Assembly (NCBI GenBank): GCA_938041445.1
Contig: CALISO010000018.1
Coordinates: 1-64,000 of the forward strand
Reading direction: 5' to 3'
DNA from: an uncultured Saprospiraceae bacterium
GTDB taxonomy: Bacteria > Bacteroidota > Bacteroidia > Chitinophagales > Saprospiraceae
Length of the DNA: 64,000 bases
Made by a program: the position numbers and the translations under genes. The notes beneath the pieces are model-generated. The model was not told where the DNA came from and did no database searches. It saw nothing but the letters and a program-made list of their open reading frames with translations. Position 1 is the stretch's first letter, and the number at the start of each line of letters is the position of its first letter. Positions 17,628 to 26,949 of the stretch are shown piece after piece.

Positions 17628-19433
17628 ATGGTCTCAAAATCTCTATTCAACATTCTTGTTATTGTTATTATGATCCCTGGATGTCTATTTGGGCAACTAG
17701 GCGATGACTTCAGTGATGGAGACCTAACGAATGGTACCTTATGGCAAGGCAATGTAGATCACTTTATAGTGAATGAAGATTTTCAACTTCAAATGGATGC
17801 TCCTGAACCAGGAATGAGTAGTCTTTACACCACAGTTGTATTTCCGGACAGCGTGAGATGGAAGGGATATGCTCTCTACGACTTTGCACCATCCACTAAT
17901 AACAAAGGTGGTATAAATATCGCTATTGATAATCCAGATCTCAATATCGCAAGTGGATATATTCTTCGATTCGGAGAGAATGGAAGTGATGATGCCATCA
18001 ATTTTATCAGATTAGATGCCGGAGTCGAAACGCTACTCACTTCTGGTACACTAGGAGCAGTTGGTGCAGACCCAGCAGAGTTTGAATACACCATTACACT
18101 TGATGGAAGTGGGATGTGGTCTGCAGAGATCGGATATAATGGAGGTTTCCCAATGCTAGAGTTCACGATAACTGATACAACTTATCCACTCCCGAGCCTC
18201 AGCATATTTGGGATTCAATCAACCTATACAACTTCCAATGTCGACAATGTATTCTTTGATGATCTGATTATCGAAGAAGATTTACCAGATACAACCCCTC
18301 CGATGGTTACTGCCATCAATGTCCTAGATGTAAGCGAGATACAAATTGGGTTTAATGAGTCGATGGATATTGCATCGCTTGAGATTGCTGACAATTATCT
18401 ACTCTCCCCTACTAACCAAGCGCCATCCCAGGTTATTACGGATGCACTTAACCCATCTCAAGTGACTTTGATTTATGACCCTAACCTGATGGGGAACATT
18501 GAGTATACCTTGCTAGTCTCAGGATGTACCGATACTGCAGGAAACATCATGGCTGATGCAATGGAAGATTTCTTTATTCCAGATACACCGATTGACGGAG
18601 ACCTCAAACTTTCAGAAATACTCTTCGATCCATATATAGATCAATCAGACTTTGTCGAAATCTATAATTCTAGTGATAAGATTCTGTCATTGGACGGAGT
18701 GTTTATTGCTAATCTTGATAAAGACGAACGAGACTACATCCTTGATGGCATCATTATGCAACCAAAAAGTTACCTTGCTATATCTGATGATATCGCAGGA
18801 GTCATTGATATCTATAGTCCTCCAGACACAGCCAATTTACTAGAGCAACCAATCCCGTCATTTAACAATAGTGATGGTGATTTTAGCGTCGGCATTACCA
18901 CTCAAGATGGGGACCAAATCTTTGAGTCATTCGGTTATGAAGAAGATTTTCAAGCTGTACTATTAGACGATACCGAAGGTGTCAGCCTTGGTCGACTATC
19001 TTTTGTGGTGGCGTCCGATGATTCTGATAATTGGTTATCTGGAGCAGAATCTACAAACTTCGCCACACCTGGATATCGCAATGGAGCATCTATCAATTTT
19101 GATGGTAATCTTGATGATTTTGTTGGATTGGAGTCTGATGTGTTTTCGCCTAATGGTGATGGAGACAAGGAGCTGTTGACGATATTATTTGAGATGGATA
19201 AGCCTGGTTTTGCTGCCACAGTTAAGATCTTTGACTACCGTGGTCAAGAAGTAAGATCATTGATAACCAATCAATTGATTGCTGAACAAGATTTTGCTAA
19301 TTGGGATGGACTTATGGAAGATGGTAGACCTGCTAATGTTGGGCCATATATCATTTACATCAGTGCATTTCACCCAGATGGAGATGTCCGAGACAAAAAA
19401 CTCCCTGCTGTACTCGCAGACTTTCTAGATTGA
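17628..19433 (+). CDS. Secreted lamin-tail domain protein with Ig-like and FlgD-like C-terminal domains
   Basis: The product has 601 residues from the ATG at 17628 (a GTG at 17619 is an alternative). Signal peptide MVSKSLFNILVIVIM...GCLFGQ, then an N-terminal beta-sandwich (about 25-215), an SbsA-type Ig-like domain (about 220-310; PPMVTAINVLD ... YTLLVSGCTDTAGN), a lamin-tail domain (about 325-470; LKLSEILFDP ... DFVEIYNSSDK) and a C-terminal FlgD/gliding-type module starting at SDVFSPNGDGDKE and containing FDYRGQEVRSL. Such proteins are secreted or surface proteins of Bacteroidota with presumed adhesive or binding function. The next gene starts 25 bases downstream, so they may be co-transcribed. 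Confidence 0.8.
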   Translation: MVSKSLFNILVIVIMIPGCLFGQLGDDFSDGDLTNGTLWQGNVDHFIVNEDFQLQMDAPEPGMSSLYTTVVFPDSVRWKGYALYDFAPSTNNKGGINIAIDNPDLNIASGYILRFGENGSDDAINFIRLDAGVETLLTSGTLGAVGADPAEFEYTITLDGSGMWSAEIGYNGGFPMLEFTITDTTYPLPSLSIFGIQSTYTTSNVDNVFFDDLIIEEDLPDTTPPMVTAINVLDVSEIQIGFNESMDIASLEIADNYLLSPTNQAPSQVITDALNPSQVTLIYDPNLMGNIEYTLLVSGCTDTAGNIMADAMEDFFIPDTPIDGDLKLSEILFDPYIDQSDFVEIYNSSDKILSLDGVFIANLDKDERDYILDGIIMQPKSYLAISDDIAGVIDIYSPPDTANLLEQPIPSFNNSDGDFSVGITTQDGDQIFESFGYEEDFQAVLLDDTEGVSLGRLSFVVASDDSDNWLSGAESTNFATPGYRNGASINFDGNLDDFVGLESDVFSPNGDGDKELLTILFEMDKPGFAATVKIFDYRGQEVRSLITNQLIAEQDFANWDGLMEDGRPANVGPYIIYISAFHPDGDVRDKKLPAVLADFLD

Positions 19434-19458
19434 CTACCTTTACAATCAGAATACGCAG

Positions 19459-20370
19459 TTGGGGAAGACAGTACAATATATCATCGTTATCGTTTTAGTC
19501 GTTCTGACTCTGCTCTGTATATTTCCACTAGATCTATCTCTAGGTATCCGATTGTCTGAGAGGGCGGTTCTGATTATGTTCGGGATGTTAGGAGTTGGGT
19601 TGACAGGATTTGTACTTGGTAAGTCAAGAGTGATGTACACAGGCATGGCCTGTTGTGCTGCGCTATGTCTTTTCCTCAAAGGTGAATCAAACGGTTCGAT
19701 TGTGTTCCCTTCTAAGAATGACCAAGCAGGGTTTGATGTACTCCATCTCAACTTGAGTTCGATTAGTGGCAATTATGAAGAAGCGCTTGATCTTATCCTC
19801 AGTCACAATGCCGACTTTATCAGTTTCCAAGAGGTAACACCAGAATGGAATCTCTTTCTAAAGCAAAACTTATCATCAACCTACCCATACAATGCAACGA
19901 TTGTAAAGATTGATCCGTTCGGAAAGGCAATTTATTCTAAGAAACAAATCAAAACTGAGGAAAATCTATTTACGGATGAGCAGCCATTACTCTCAATCAC
20001 TTTCACTGAAAATGGTCGGTATATTAGATTAGTCAGTGCCTATATCTCACAAAGTATCGATCGTGCTGGACGGAATAATGCCAAAAAGATACTCAAGCAA
20101 CTAAGCATAATAGTCAAAGATTCAGAAGAACCTGTGATGATCATTGGTGACTTCAACAACTTAACCTATTGGTCTGATGGGATAAGTGAACTAAGATCAG
20201 AATCTAAGCTGAATAATAGCCGTCGGACAATCTCTCTTTCTTCACGTTATAATCCTTACGATCATATCTTCTACAGTGATGATATCGAGTGTACCGAATT
20301 TGAAGAAATTGATACTCAAGATGGTCATTTTGCAATTAAAGGAAGCTACCAACTATCTTTTCTGAATTAA
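19459..20370 (+). CDS. Membrane-anchored endonuclease/exonuclease/phosphatase family protein
   Basis: The 303-residue product has three predicted hydrophobic helices in the first about 80 residues followed by an EEP-fold domain. Visible catalytic motifs are FISFQEV (Glu metal ligand), GDFNN, DHIFYS and the final DGHFAI. Members hydrolyse phosphodiester or phosphate bonds; the catalytic domain probably faces the periplasm, and the substrate cannot be read from sequence. The start is a TTG at 19459; the first in-frame ATG would remove the first membrane helix. It lies 25 bases after the lamin-tail gene and 39 before hutH. Confidence 0.85.
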   Translation: MGKTVQYIIVIVLVVLTLLCIFPLDLSLGIRLSERAVLIMFGMLGVGLTGFVLGKSRVMYTGMACCAALCLFLKGESNGSIVFPSKNDQAGFDVLHLNLSSISGNYEEALDLILSHNADFISFQEVTPEWNLFLKQNLSSTYPYNATIVKIDPFGKAIYSKKQIKTEENLFTDEQPLLSITFTENGRYIRLVSAYISQSIDRAGRNNAKKILKQLSIIVKDSEEPVMIIGDFNNLTYWSDGISELRSESKLNNSRRTISLSSRYNPYDHIFYSDDIECTEFEEIDTQDGHFAIKGSYQLSFLN

Positions 20371-20375
20371 TACCA

Positions 20376-20383
20376 TATTTTTG
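20376..20383 (+). promoter_or_regulatory. Putative -7 box for hutH-hutU
   Basis: TATTTTTG fits TAnnTTTG and is 26 bases before the hutH ATG, suggesting hutHU have their own promoter in spite of the close upstream gene. Confidence 0.4.
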
Positions 20384-20409
20384 GTCATCTACTAACCTTT
20401 GATCAACTT

Positions 20410-21960
20410 ATGGAATTCTCTTACGGCAAGGACCACCTTACTGCCTCCATCGCTCTGCAGATAGCAAGAGGTACATTACACGGAACCATCTCCGATGATA
20501 CTCGACAAGCAGTCAACAAATCTTATGCCGCAGTAGTCTCAATTGCTGATGGATCAGATGCAGTATATGGTATCAATACAGGCTTCGGACCATTATGCAA
20601 TACGATTGTATCGGCTAATGATACCAGCAAATTACAAGAAAATCTATTACTTAGCCATTCGGTAGGAGTAGGCAATCCAATACCTGTAGAAGTGGCCAAA
20701 TTGATGCTCATACTTAAGGTACATGCCTTATGTAAAGGATTCTCAGGTATTTCTATGCAAATTATAGAACGTATCATTTGGCACATTAACGAAGATGTCA
20801 TACCTCTTGTTCCAGAACAAGGCTCAGTCGGAGCATCTGGTGATCTAGCTCCTCTTTCACATCTATTCTTACCTCTCCTCGGAGAAGGAAAAGTCTATCA
20901 CAATGGAGAATATAAAGAGACTTCAGCAGTCCTTCTAAAATACAACATAGAAGCCTTAAAACTCCATCCTAAGTCCGGATTGGCGTTAATTAATGGGACG
21001 CAATTCATCGCTGCTCATGCCATAAAGGTGATTGAGACGTTACACAATTGTCTGACACATGCAGACATCATAGCTGCTATGATGATAGAAGGTCTCCTAG
21101 GTTCACAGAGTCCCTTTGACCCAAAGCTCCATGCTGTCAGACCTCATCCAGGCAACTTGTTTGTAGCACACCGGATCAACACATTACTAGATGGTTCAGA
21201 GATTATGAAGTCTCATGCTGACTGTGATAAAGTCCAAGATCCTTATTCTCTGAGATGTATACCACAGGTACATGGATCATCACGTCAGGCTTGGAGACAT
21301 CTCAAAGAAGCGGTAGAAATAGAAATCAACTCTGTCACAGACAATCCAATTATCATTAGTGCCGATTATACAATTAGCGGTGGTAATTTTCACGGTCAAC
21401 CCCTAGCCTTACCGATTGACTATGCTTGTCTTGCAGCAGCAGAATTGGGAAGTATCTCTGATAGACGATGCTACTATGCACTAGAAGGTAGTGCTGATAC
21501 GCCAAAACTGTTGGTGAAAGAAACAGGGATTAACTCAGGATTTATGATCCTGCAGTACACTTCTGCAGCACTCGTCAGTGAAAATAAAGGACTCTGCTTT
21601 CCATCAAGTGCTGACAGTATCCCTACTTCACTTGGCCAAGAAGATCATGTGAGTATGGGTTCTATCGGCAGTCGTAAAGCACTGCAGGTTTGCAACAATC
21701 TCACCAAGATATTGGCAATAGAATTACTCCATGCTACACAGGCGATGGATTTCAGAAGACCACTTAAGTCTAATAAGATTATTGATGCAGTTCATCATAA
21801 AGTCAGATCTCAAATATCTCACGTAACCGATGATCGGATATTTAGTGTGGATATAGAGCAAGCAATTGCAATGATTGAGAGCAAGGAACTCCTAGGTATT
21901 GATGGCATCCAATCATTCGATAATAGCCATGATCTTTATCCAGTATTTGGCGTTTACTAA
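20410..21960 (+). CDS. hutH: Histidine ammonia-lyase
   Basis: HutH deaminates L-histidine to urocanate, the first step of histidine breakdown. The 516-residue protein has the MIO prosthetic-group triad A142-S143-G144 within GSVGASGDLAPL, the same position as in the well-studied Pseudomonas enzyme. It also has YGINTGFGPL (catalytic Tyr region), NGTQFIAA, SVTDNPII and GNFHGQPLAL. The ATG at 20410 is preceded by a promoter-like box. The urocanase gene starts 21 bases downstream, making a clear two-gene operon. No HutI, HutG or HutF gene lies in the window. Confidence 0.96.
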   Translation: MEFSYGKDHLTASIALQIARGTLHGTISDDTRQAVNKSYAAVVSIADGSDAVYGINTGFGPLCNTIVSANDTSKLQENLLLSHSVGVGNPIPVEVAKLMLILKVHALCKGFSGISMQIIERIIWHINEDVIPLVPEQGSVGASGDLAPLSHLFLPLLGEGKVYHNGEYKETSAVLLKYNIEALKLHPKSGLALINGTQFIAAHAIKVIETLHNCLTHADIIAAMMIEGLLGSQSPFDPKLHAVRPHPGNLFVAHRINTLLDGSEIMKSHADCDKVQDPYSLRCIPQVHGSSRQAWRHLKEAVEIEINSVTDNPIIISADYTISGGNFHGQPLALPIDYACLAAAELGSISDRRCYYALEGSADTPKLLVKETGINSGFMILQYTSAALVSENKGLCFPSSADSIPTSLGQEDHVSMGSIGSRKALQVCNNLTKILAIELLHATQAMDFRRPLKSNKIIDAVHHKVRSQISHVTDDRIFSVDIEQAIAMIESKELLGIDGIQSFDNSHDLYPVFGVY

Positions 21961-21981
21961 CCAAGTAGAACACTAACTAAT

Positions 21982-24000
21982 ATGCAGACTACCTCTCTAT
22001 CATTCAAGGCACAGATCACTCAAGGGATTCCCACAGAATTACCAAAAGCGGCACTATACCCGCAAGGTGGCAATCCAGCTCCTAAGCGAAAAGATATCCT
22101 TTCAGCAGATGAAAAGAAATTAGCATTACAAAATGCATTGAGATATTTTCCAGCGGAATGGCATCAAACCTTAGCTGAAGAATTTTTATATGAGCTCAAT
22201 ACACTTGGACGTATCTATATGCATCGGTTTAGGCCATCTTATGAGATGTATGCAAGACCTATAGGTGACTACCCTTGCAAGACACCTCAAGCTGCGGCTA
22301 TTATGTTGATGATTCAGAATAATCTTGATCCCGCAGTGGCACAACATCCATATGAGTTAATCACGTACGGAGGTAATGGTGCAGTATTTCAAAATTGGGC
22401 TCAATATCTGCTTACTATGCAGTACCTCTCAGAGATGACAGAAGAGCAGACTCTGCATATGTATTCAGGTCACCCGATGGGACTATTCCCTTCTTCAGCT
22501 TCTGCACCCAGAGTTGTTGTCACTAATGGGATGATGATCCCTAACTACTCTAAGCCAGATGATTGGGAAAAATATAATGCTCTAGGAGTCACTCAATATG
22601 GTCAGATGACAGCTGGGTCGTATATGTACATCGGTCCTCAAGGCATCGTCCATGGCACTACGATCACTGTGATGAATGCCTTCAGGAATATCCTAGAAGC
22701 AGGTGATACACCCCGAGGAAAAGTCTTTCTTACAGCAGGACTAGGTGGTATGAGTGGAGCACAACCAAAAGCTGGAAATATCTCCGAATGTATTACAGTC
22801 TGTGCCGAAGTCAATCCTAATGCAGCACGTAAGCGACACGAACAGGGGTGGGTTGACGAGTTGGTAGATAATACTGATGACTTGCTTGTCAGAGTAAGAC
22901 AAGCGATGAAAAACAAGGAGATTGTCTCTATCGCCTTCATCGGCAATATTGTCGAAGTTTGGCAGGCATTCCTTGACCACGACATCTATATCAGTGTGGG
23001 CTCCGATCAGACCTCACTACACAATCCATGGGCAGGTGGCTACTATCCAATGGGATACTCTTATGCTGAGGCAAATGCCTTAATGGCAAATGATATAGAC
23101 ACATTCAAAGCTGAAGTGGAAAAAACACTTGTCAAGCATGCTGAACTCATCAATGCGCATACCGCTAAAGGCACTTACTTCTTCGATTATGGAAATGCCT
23201 TCTTACTAGAATCATCACGAGCAGGTGCTGATATCCTTGCGGAAAATGGTATAGACTTCAAGTATCCATCTTATGTGCAAGACATCTTGGGACCGATGTG
23301 CTTTGATTATGGCTTTGGACCATTCAGGTGGGTCTGTGCATCTGGTAAACCGACAGACTTGGATATGACTGATCAGATTGCCTGTGATGTACTTGAGGAC
23401 ATCAGGACTACAGTTACCGAAGATATCAAGCAACAACTCGACGACAATATCAAGTGGATCAAAGAAGCTAAATCCAATAAACTCGTAGTCGGATCACAAG
23501 CTCGTATCCTCTATGCAGATGCACTTGGCAGAATCAGAATCGCCAAAGCATTCAACAAAGCAGTAGCGGATGGCACTCTCTCTGGCCCAGTCATTCTAGG
23601 TAGAGACCACCACGATGTGAGTGGGACCGATTCTCCGTACAGAGAAACAAGCAATATCTATGATGGCAGTAAGTTCACTGCTGATATGGCGATACATAAT
23701 GTGATCGGCGATAGCTTCCGAGGTGCTACCTGGGTGAGTATCCACAATGGTGGTGGCGTTGGATGGGGAGAGGTGATCAACGGTGGATTCGGGATGCTAC
23801 TAGATGGTTCTGCAGATGCTGATAGGAGACTAGAGTCAATGCTCTTCTACGATGTCAACAATGGAATATCTAGAAGAAGTTGGGCTCGGAATCCGGGTGC
23901 CATCGATGCCATCAATCGAGAAATGCAAAGAACACCAAACCTCAAAGTAACTGTGCCTAATCTTGTAGATGATGAGGTGCTTAGGAAGTTGGAGATGTGA
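21982..24000 (+). CDS. hutU: Urocanate hydratase, long (eukaryote-like) form
   Basis: HutU uses tightly bound NAD+ to convert urocanate to imidazolonepropionate. The 672-residue protein contains YGGNG, GQMTAGSYMYIGPQGIVHGT, GLGGMSGAQ (NAD-binding), GSDQTS, DHHDVSGTDSP and HNGGGVGWGEV. It is about 115 residues longer than the classical Pseudomonas or Bacillus enzyme (about 555). The N-terminal NALRYFP ... YMHRFRP ... YPCKT region and total length match the animal urocanase type, which also occurs in some bacteria. It is the second gene of the hutHU operon and faces glsA across 139 bases. Confidence 0.95.
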   Translation: MQTTSLSFKAQITQGIPTELPKAALYPQGGNPAPKRKDILSADEKKLALQNALRYFPAEWHQTLAEEFLYELNTLGRIYMHRFRPSYEMYARPIGDYPCKTPQAAAIMLMIQNNLDPAVAQHPYELITYGGNGAVFQNWAQYLLTMQYLSEMTEEQTLHMYSGHPMGLFPSSASAPRVVVTNGMMIPNYSKPDDWEKYNALGVTQYGQMTAGSYMYIGPQGIVHGTTITVMNAFRNILEAGDTPRGKVFLTAGLGGMSGAQPKAGNISECITVCAEVNPNAARKRHEQGWVDELVDNTDDLLVRVRQAMKNKEIVSIAFIGNIVEVWQAFLDHDIYISVGSDQTSLHNPWAGGYYPMGYSYAEANALMANDIDTFKAEVEKTLVKHAELINAHTAKGTYFFDYGNAFLLESSRAGADILAENGIDFKYPSYVQDILGPMCFDYGFGPFRWVCASGKPTDLDMTDQIACDVLEDIRTTVTEDIKQQLDDNIKWIKEAKSNKLVVGSQARILYADALGRIRIAKAFNKAVADGTLSGPVILGRDHHDVSGTDSPYRETSNIYDGSKFTADMAIHNVIGDSFRGATWVSIHNGGGVGWGEVINGGFGMLLDGSADADRRLESMLFYDVNNGISRRSWARNPGAIDAINREMQRTPNLKVTVPNLVDDEVLRKLEM

Positions 24001-24139
24001 ATTAATGCGTAATGGTTAATTGCGAACTTGCACTTCGCTTAAAGGTTAATGGGATTCGAGTTTTGGTATGCTTACAATAATTTCAATTACGTCCTAACCC
24101 CTTCGATCAAGAACTTTCAGGTTCGTTGAAGTTTTCATC

Positions 24140-25054
24140 TTAAAAAATCGACAGCCGCGATTTAGTCGTAAACGCCTCTAAAAATTTCATTCCTTTGTAA
24201 GAGTTACCTTTTGGATTGAGTCTGGGGCTCCATACTGCTATGCTGTATTGATCTGGATGTACAGCGACTATGCCACCACTGACTCCACTCTTGCCAGGCA
24301 GCCCTACTTTGAATGCAAATTCTCCAGATTCGTCGTAAAATCCACATGTCTGCATCAGTGCATTGACCCGCTTAGACTGGCTTTCTGTTAGAAGTTCACG
24401 ATTATTCTTGGGACTTATCCCATTATTTGAGAGATAGAGAAAAGTTCTTGAGAGTTCTTCGCATGTCATCTCAATAGAACAAAGTGTAAAGTAAAAGTCC
24501 AAAACATCTGATGGCTCGTTATCTATGAGACCGAATGACTTAATGAAGTTACACAACGCGATATTACGATAACCAACTTCCTTTTCTGATTGTGCAATCT
24601 TTCTAGAATAGGCAATCTGATTATTATCATCGATACTACGGACAAAATCTAAGAAGTCATCTTTAGGGTTACTCAAATTACTAATCAAGATATCTGAGAT
24701 GACAATTGCGCCAGCATTTAGAAAGGGGTTTCTTGGCTTACCATAATCTGCCTCTAACTGTACTAGGGAATTGAACGCTGTACCAGATGGCTCGACGCCA
24801 ACTTTCTCCCATATCTTATCACCTAACATCTGATATGCATATGTAACAGATAATGTCTTGGCTATACTCTGTATCGAAAATTTTTCTTGATAGTTACCGA
24901 TACCGCAACTCTTCCCATCTAAGGTAGAAATGTGTACTCCAAAAAGGTCTGGGTCTACTCCTGCTAATTCAGGGATATAACTTGCCGTCTCTCCTATGTT
25001 TTCAAATCCTATGACTTCATTATAGGTCTCTTGTAATATCGCCTCTATCTTCAA
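24140..25054 (-). CDS. glsA: Glutaminase
   Basis: This is a serine-dependent glutaminase of the beta-lactamase-like fold that hydrolyses glutamine to glutamate and ammonia. The 304-residue protein shows the catalytic SIQS (S-x-x-K-like FSIQSIAK), PSGTAFNSLVQLE, RNPFLNAGAI, YRN near residue 157 and GKSGVSGGI. The start must be the TTG at 25054, because the first internal ATG is far inside the conserved domain. It converges with hutU; both pathways yield glutamate and ammonia, which may be more than coincidence, but they are on opposite strands and not an operon. Confidence 0.95.
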   Translation of the reverse strand: MKIEAILQETYNEVIGFENIGETASYIPELAGVDPDLFGVHISTLDGKSCGIGNYQEKFSIQSIAKTLSVTYAYQMLGDKIWEKVGVEPSGTAFNSLVQLEADYGKPRNPFLNAGAIVISDILISNLSNPKDDFLDFVRSIDDNNQIAYSRKIAQSEKEVGYRNIALCNFIKSFGLIDNEPSDVLDFYFTLCSIEMTCEELSRTFLYLSNNGISPKNNRELLTESQSKRVNALMQTCGFYDESGEFAFKVGLPGKSGVSGGIVAVHPDQYSIAVWSPRLNPKGNSYKGMKFLEAFTTKSRLSIF

Positions 25055-25094
25055 ACTTGTAATGTTAATTTCCTCAAGTTAAACCGATTCCAAC

Positions 25095-25126
25095 AAAAAA
25101 GGTGACACCATAATGGTATCACCTTT
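25095..25126 (-). terminator. Rho-independent terminator after the TonB gene
   Basis: On the minus strand AAAGGTGA-ACCAT and ATGGT-TCACCTTT form a 13-bp stem with one mismatch and a tiny loop, followed by TTTTTT. It lies 32 bases after the TonB stop and before glsA. Confidence 0.85.
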
Positions 25127-25157
25127 CATTTATACTTCTAGTTGGAGCAGTAGTACA

Positions 25158-26084
25158 TTATCCTTCCAACTTAAATCTTACTGGTAGTGTATAAAGAACC
25201 TTTACAGGTCTTCCTCTTTGCTTTCCAGGTGTCCATTTTTCAGGTAAATTGTTCATACCATTGACAACTAGCTCAGCAGCTGTTCCACATCCTGCTCCGA
25301 TATCTCTTACGATTTTTACGTCTTCAACTGCTCCGTCTGTACCGACAACAAATTGTAGTACACACATTCCCTCAACGCCATTCTCTCTTGCGATAGCTGG
25401 GTATTTGAGGTTCTTATAGATGTATTGAAGCATTTTGCCTTTAGCACACTCTTCCTTCGCTTTATTATCACCTGGTTCATTTTCACAACCTGGGAATCTT
25501 GGCATCTGCTCCACAACTTTGAAGATTTCTTCCTCTTTTGGTGGCGGTGGTGGTGGTGGAGGCGGTGGTGGTGGTGCTTCTTCCTTTTCTATGACCGGCT
25601 CTGGCTCTTCTACCACAGTCTCTTCATCAATTGATGTATCCTCAAATACAGGCTCTTCTTCCTCTTCAATTTCTTCTTCTGGCACCTCCTCAATTACCGG
25701 TGGTGGTGGTGGCGGTGGCGGCGGTGGCGGCTCAGCAGTACGAGGCGGTTCGATTTCGATTTCTTCATCTAATTCGAGTGCATCATCTGGAATAAAAATT
25801 TCCTCTGCGTAATTCGTCCAGCTAAATGCAAATATTGTTGTCAATAATGCTGCTGAAAGCCCAAATAACCAAATAGGTCTTGAAAATCCAAATGCATTGA
25901 CATCAGGATATTTAGCTCTGGCCTGTAATGGTGAAGACCATTCTTTATCAGCATACTTCTCAGTCAAGCCAACAGACTTAGACTTGAAGAAGGATTTGAA
26001 TCCGACAATGATCAAAATGACTATCACTGCCAAGGCAATTATGCCTAGGAAGACCATAGTTCCAGTTAAGGATATATCATTCAT
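25158..26084 (-). CDS. tonB: TonB family energy-transducing protein
   Basis: TonB links inner-membrane proton-motive force to outer-membrane TonB-dependent (SusC-like) transporters. The 308-residue protein has two hydrophobic segments (about 7-28 and 70-89). A long periplasmic spacer (about 105-190) has two runs of ten or more prolines separated by Glu-rich text (EEVPEEEIEEEEE). The C-terminal TonB domain (about 200-306) includes FPGCENE, GVEGMCVLQFVVGTDGAV and VLYTLPVRFKLE. The extra first helix is unusual compared with classical one-helix TonB but is common in Bacteroidota. The strong terminator downstream makes it monocistronic. ExbB/ExbD are not in the window. Confidence 0.92.
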   Translation of the reverse strand: MNDISLTGTMVFLGIIALAVIVILIIVGFKSFFKSKSVGLTEKYADKEWSSPLQARAKYPDVNAFGFSRPIWLFGLSAALLTTIFAFSWTNYAEEIFIPDDALELDEEIEIEPPRTAEPPPPPPPPPPPVIEEVPEEEIEEEEEPVFEDTSIDEETVVEEPEPVIEKEEAPPPPPPPPPPPPKEEEIFKVVEQMPRFPGCENEPGDNKAKEECAKGKMLQYIYKNLKYPAIARENGVEGMCVLQFVVGTDGAVEDVKIVRDIGAGCGTAAELVVNGMNNLPEKWTPGKQRGRPVKVLYTLPVRFKLEG

Positions 26085-26139
26085 AGTTAGTAAATTTCTG
26101 CGTTTTCTTATTCTTAGTTGAAGGTAAGCAAATAGATTA

Positions 26140-26511
26140 TCATCTTACTCTTCTTCCAAGAAACCAAATTAACCAAATTCCGACGAGACTACCAATAATA
26201 TTCGCAAGAATATCATAAATATCAAGCATCCGATAACTTGTCATACTTTCTTGCAAGTATTCTAGCAAAATTCCTAATCCAATGGCTCCAAGTAATGGGT
26301 AGATTAATCGAGACTTTGGAAGGCTCAAGGCAAATAATATACTCATCACTAGATATGCTCCAATGTGTAGAAGTTTATCGATGCCTATATCGGTCATCTC
26401 TTCCATGCTATCTATCCTCGTTAGGCTTCCCCAGCATATCACTATCACTGCAAAGAGAGTCATTACCCTAATCGGGATGAGATACTTCGCAGTAATACTA
26501 GGAAGATGCAA
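26140..26511 (-). CDS. VanZ-like membrane protein
   Basis: The 123-residue integral membrane protein has four predicted helices. The motif DKLLHIGAYLVMS matches the D-K-x-x-H-x-x-x-Y/F signature of VanZ-like proteins, and YDILANIIGSLVG matches the second conserved D-x-x-x-N-x-x-G block. VanZ is known for low-level teicoplanin resistance, but most homologues have no known role. It lies 55 bases upstream of the TonB gene and 42 downstream of gcvH, so it may belong to a minus-strand transcript gltA-gcvH-vanZ-tonB. Confidence 0.85.
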   Translation of the reverse strand: MHLPSITAKYLIPIRVMTLFAVIVICWGSLTRIDSMEEMTDIGIDKLLHIGAYLVMSILFALSLPKSRLIYPLLGAIGLGILLEYLQESMTSYRMLDIYDILANIIGSLVGIWLIWFLGRRVR

Positions 26512-26553
26512 CTAGAGTATTTTTTGGTGTATGAGTCTGAAAAAAAGTGACCA

Positions 26554-26946
26554 TTAACTAATCAAGGCACCATATGCCTCATCAGATAATAGCTCTTCCA
26601 GTTGGCTAGCGTCAGTAATCTCGACCTTTACTATCCAACCTTCACCATAGGCATCGCTATTGATAAGGCCTGGTTCATCTTCTTCGTCTTCATCCAACTT
26701 CGGATTAAACTCTAAGATCTTGCCACTGATAGGCATATACAAGTCAGAAGTTGTCTTTACTGCTTCAACAGTGCCAAATACCTCATCTTTTTGAAGTTCG
26801 TCACCTACAGTATCTATCTCGACGTATACGATTTCACCTAATTCGCCTTGAGCAAAATCTGTGATACCAATGACAGCCGTATTATCATCATTGATACGAA
26901 TCCACTCATGTTCTTTAGTGTATTTGAGAGTAGCTGGTATATTCAT
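26554..26946 (-). CDS. gcvH: Glycine cleavage system H protein
   Basis: GcvH carries the lipoyl-bound aminomethyl intermediate between the P, T and L proteins of the glycine cleavage complex. The 130-residue protein shows HEWIR, GITDFAQ, the lipoylation lysine K64 in FGTVEAVKTTSDL, and GWIVKVE. The length is normal for the family. It starts 3 bases after the gltA stop, so the two are almost certainly co-transcribed and perhaps translationally coupled. The other glycine cleavage genes are not in the window. Confidence 0.96.
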   Translation of the reverse strand: MNIPATLKYTKEHEWIRINDDNTAVIGITDFAQGELGEIVYVEIDTVGDELQKDEVFGTVEAVKTTSDLYMPISGKILEFNPKLDEDEEDEPGLINSDAYGEGWIVKVEITDASQLEELLSDEAYGALIS

Positions 26947-26949
26947 TAC

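Noticed and set aside
25425..25812. Plus-strand Gly-rich and Trp/Phe-rich open frames
   Set aside because: They are the reverse of the proline- and glutamate-rich spacer of the TonB gene; repetitive codons keep the opposite frames open.
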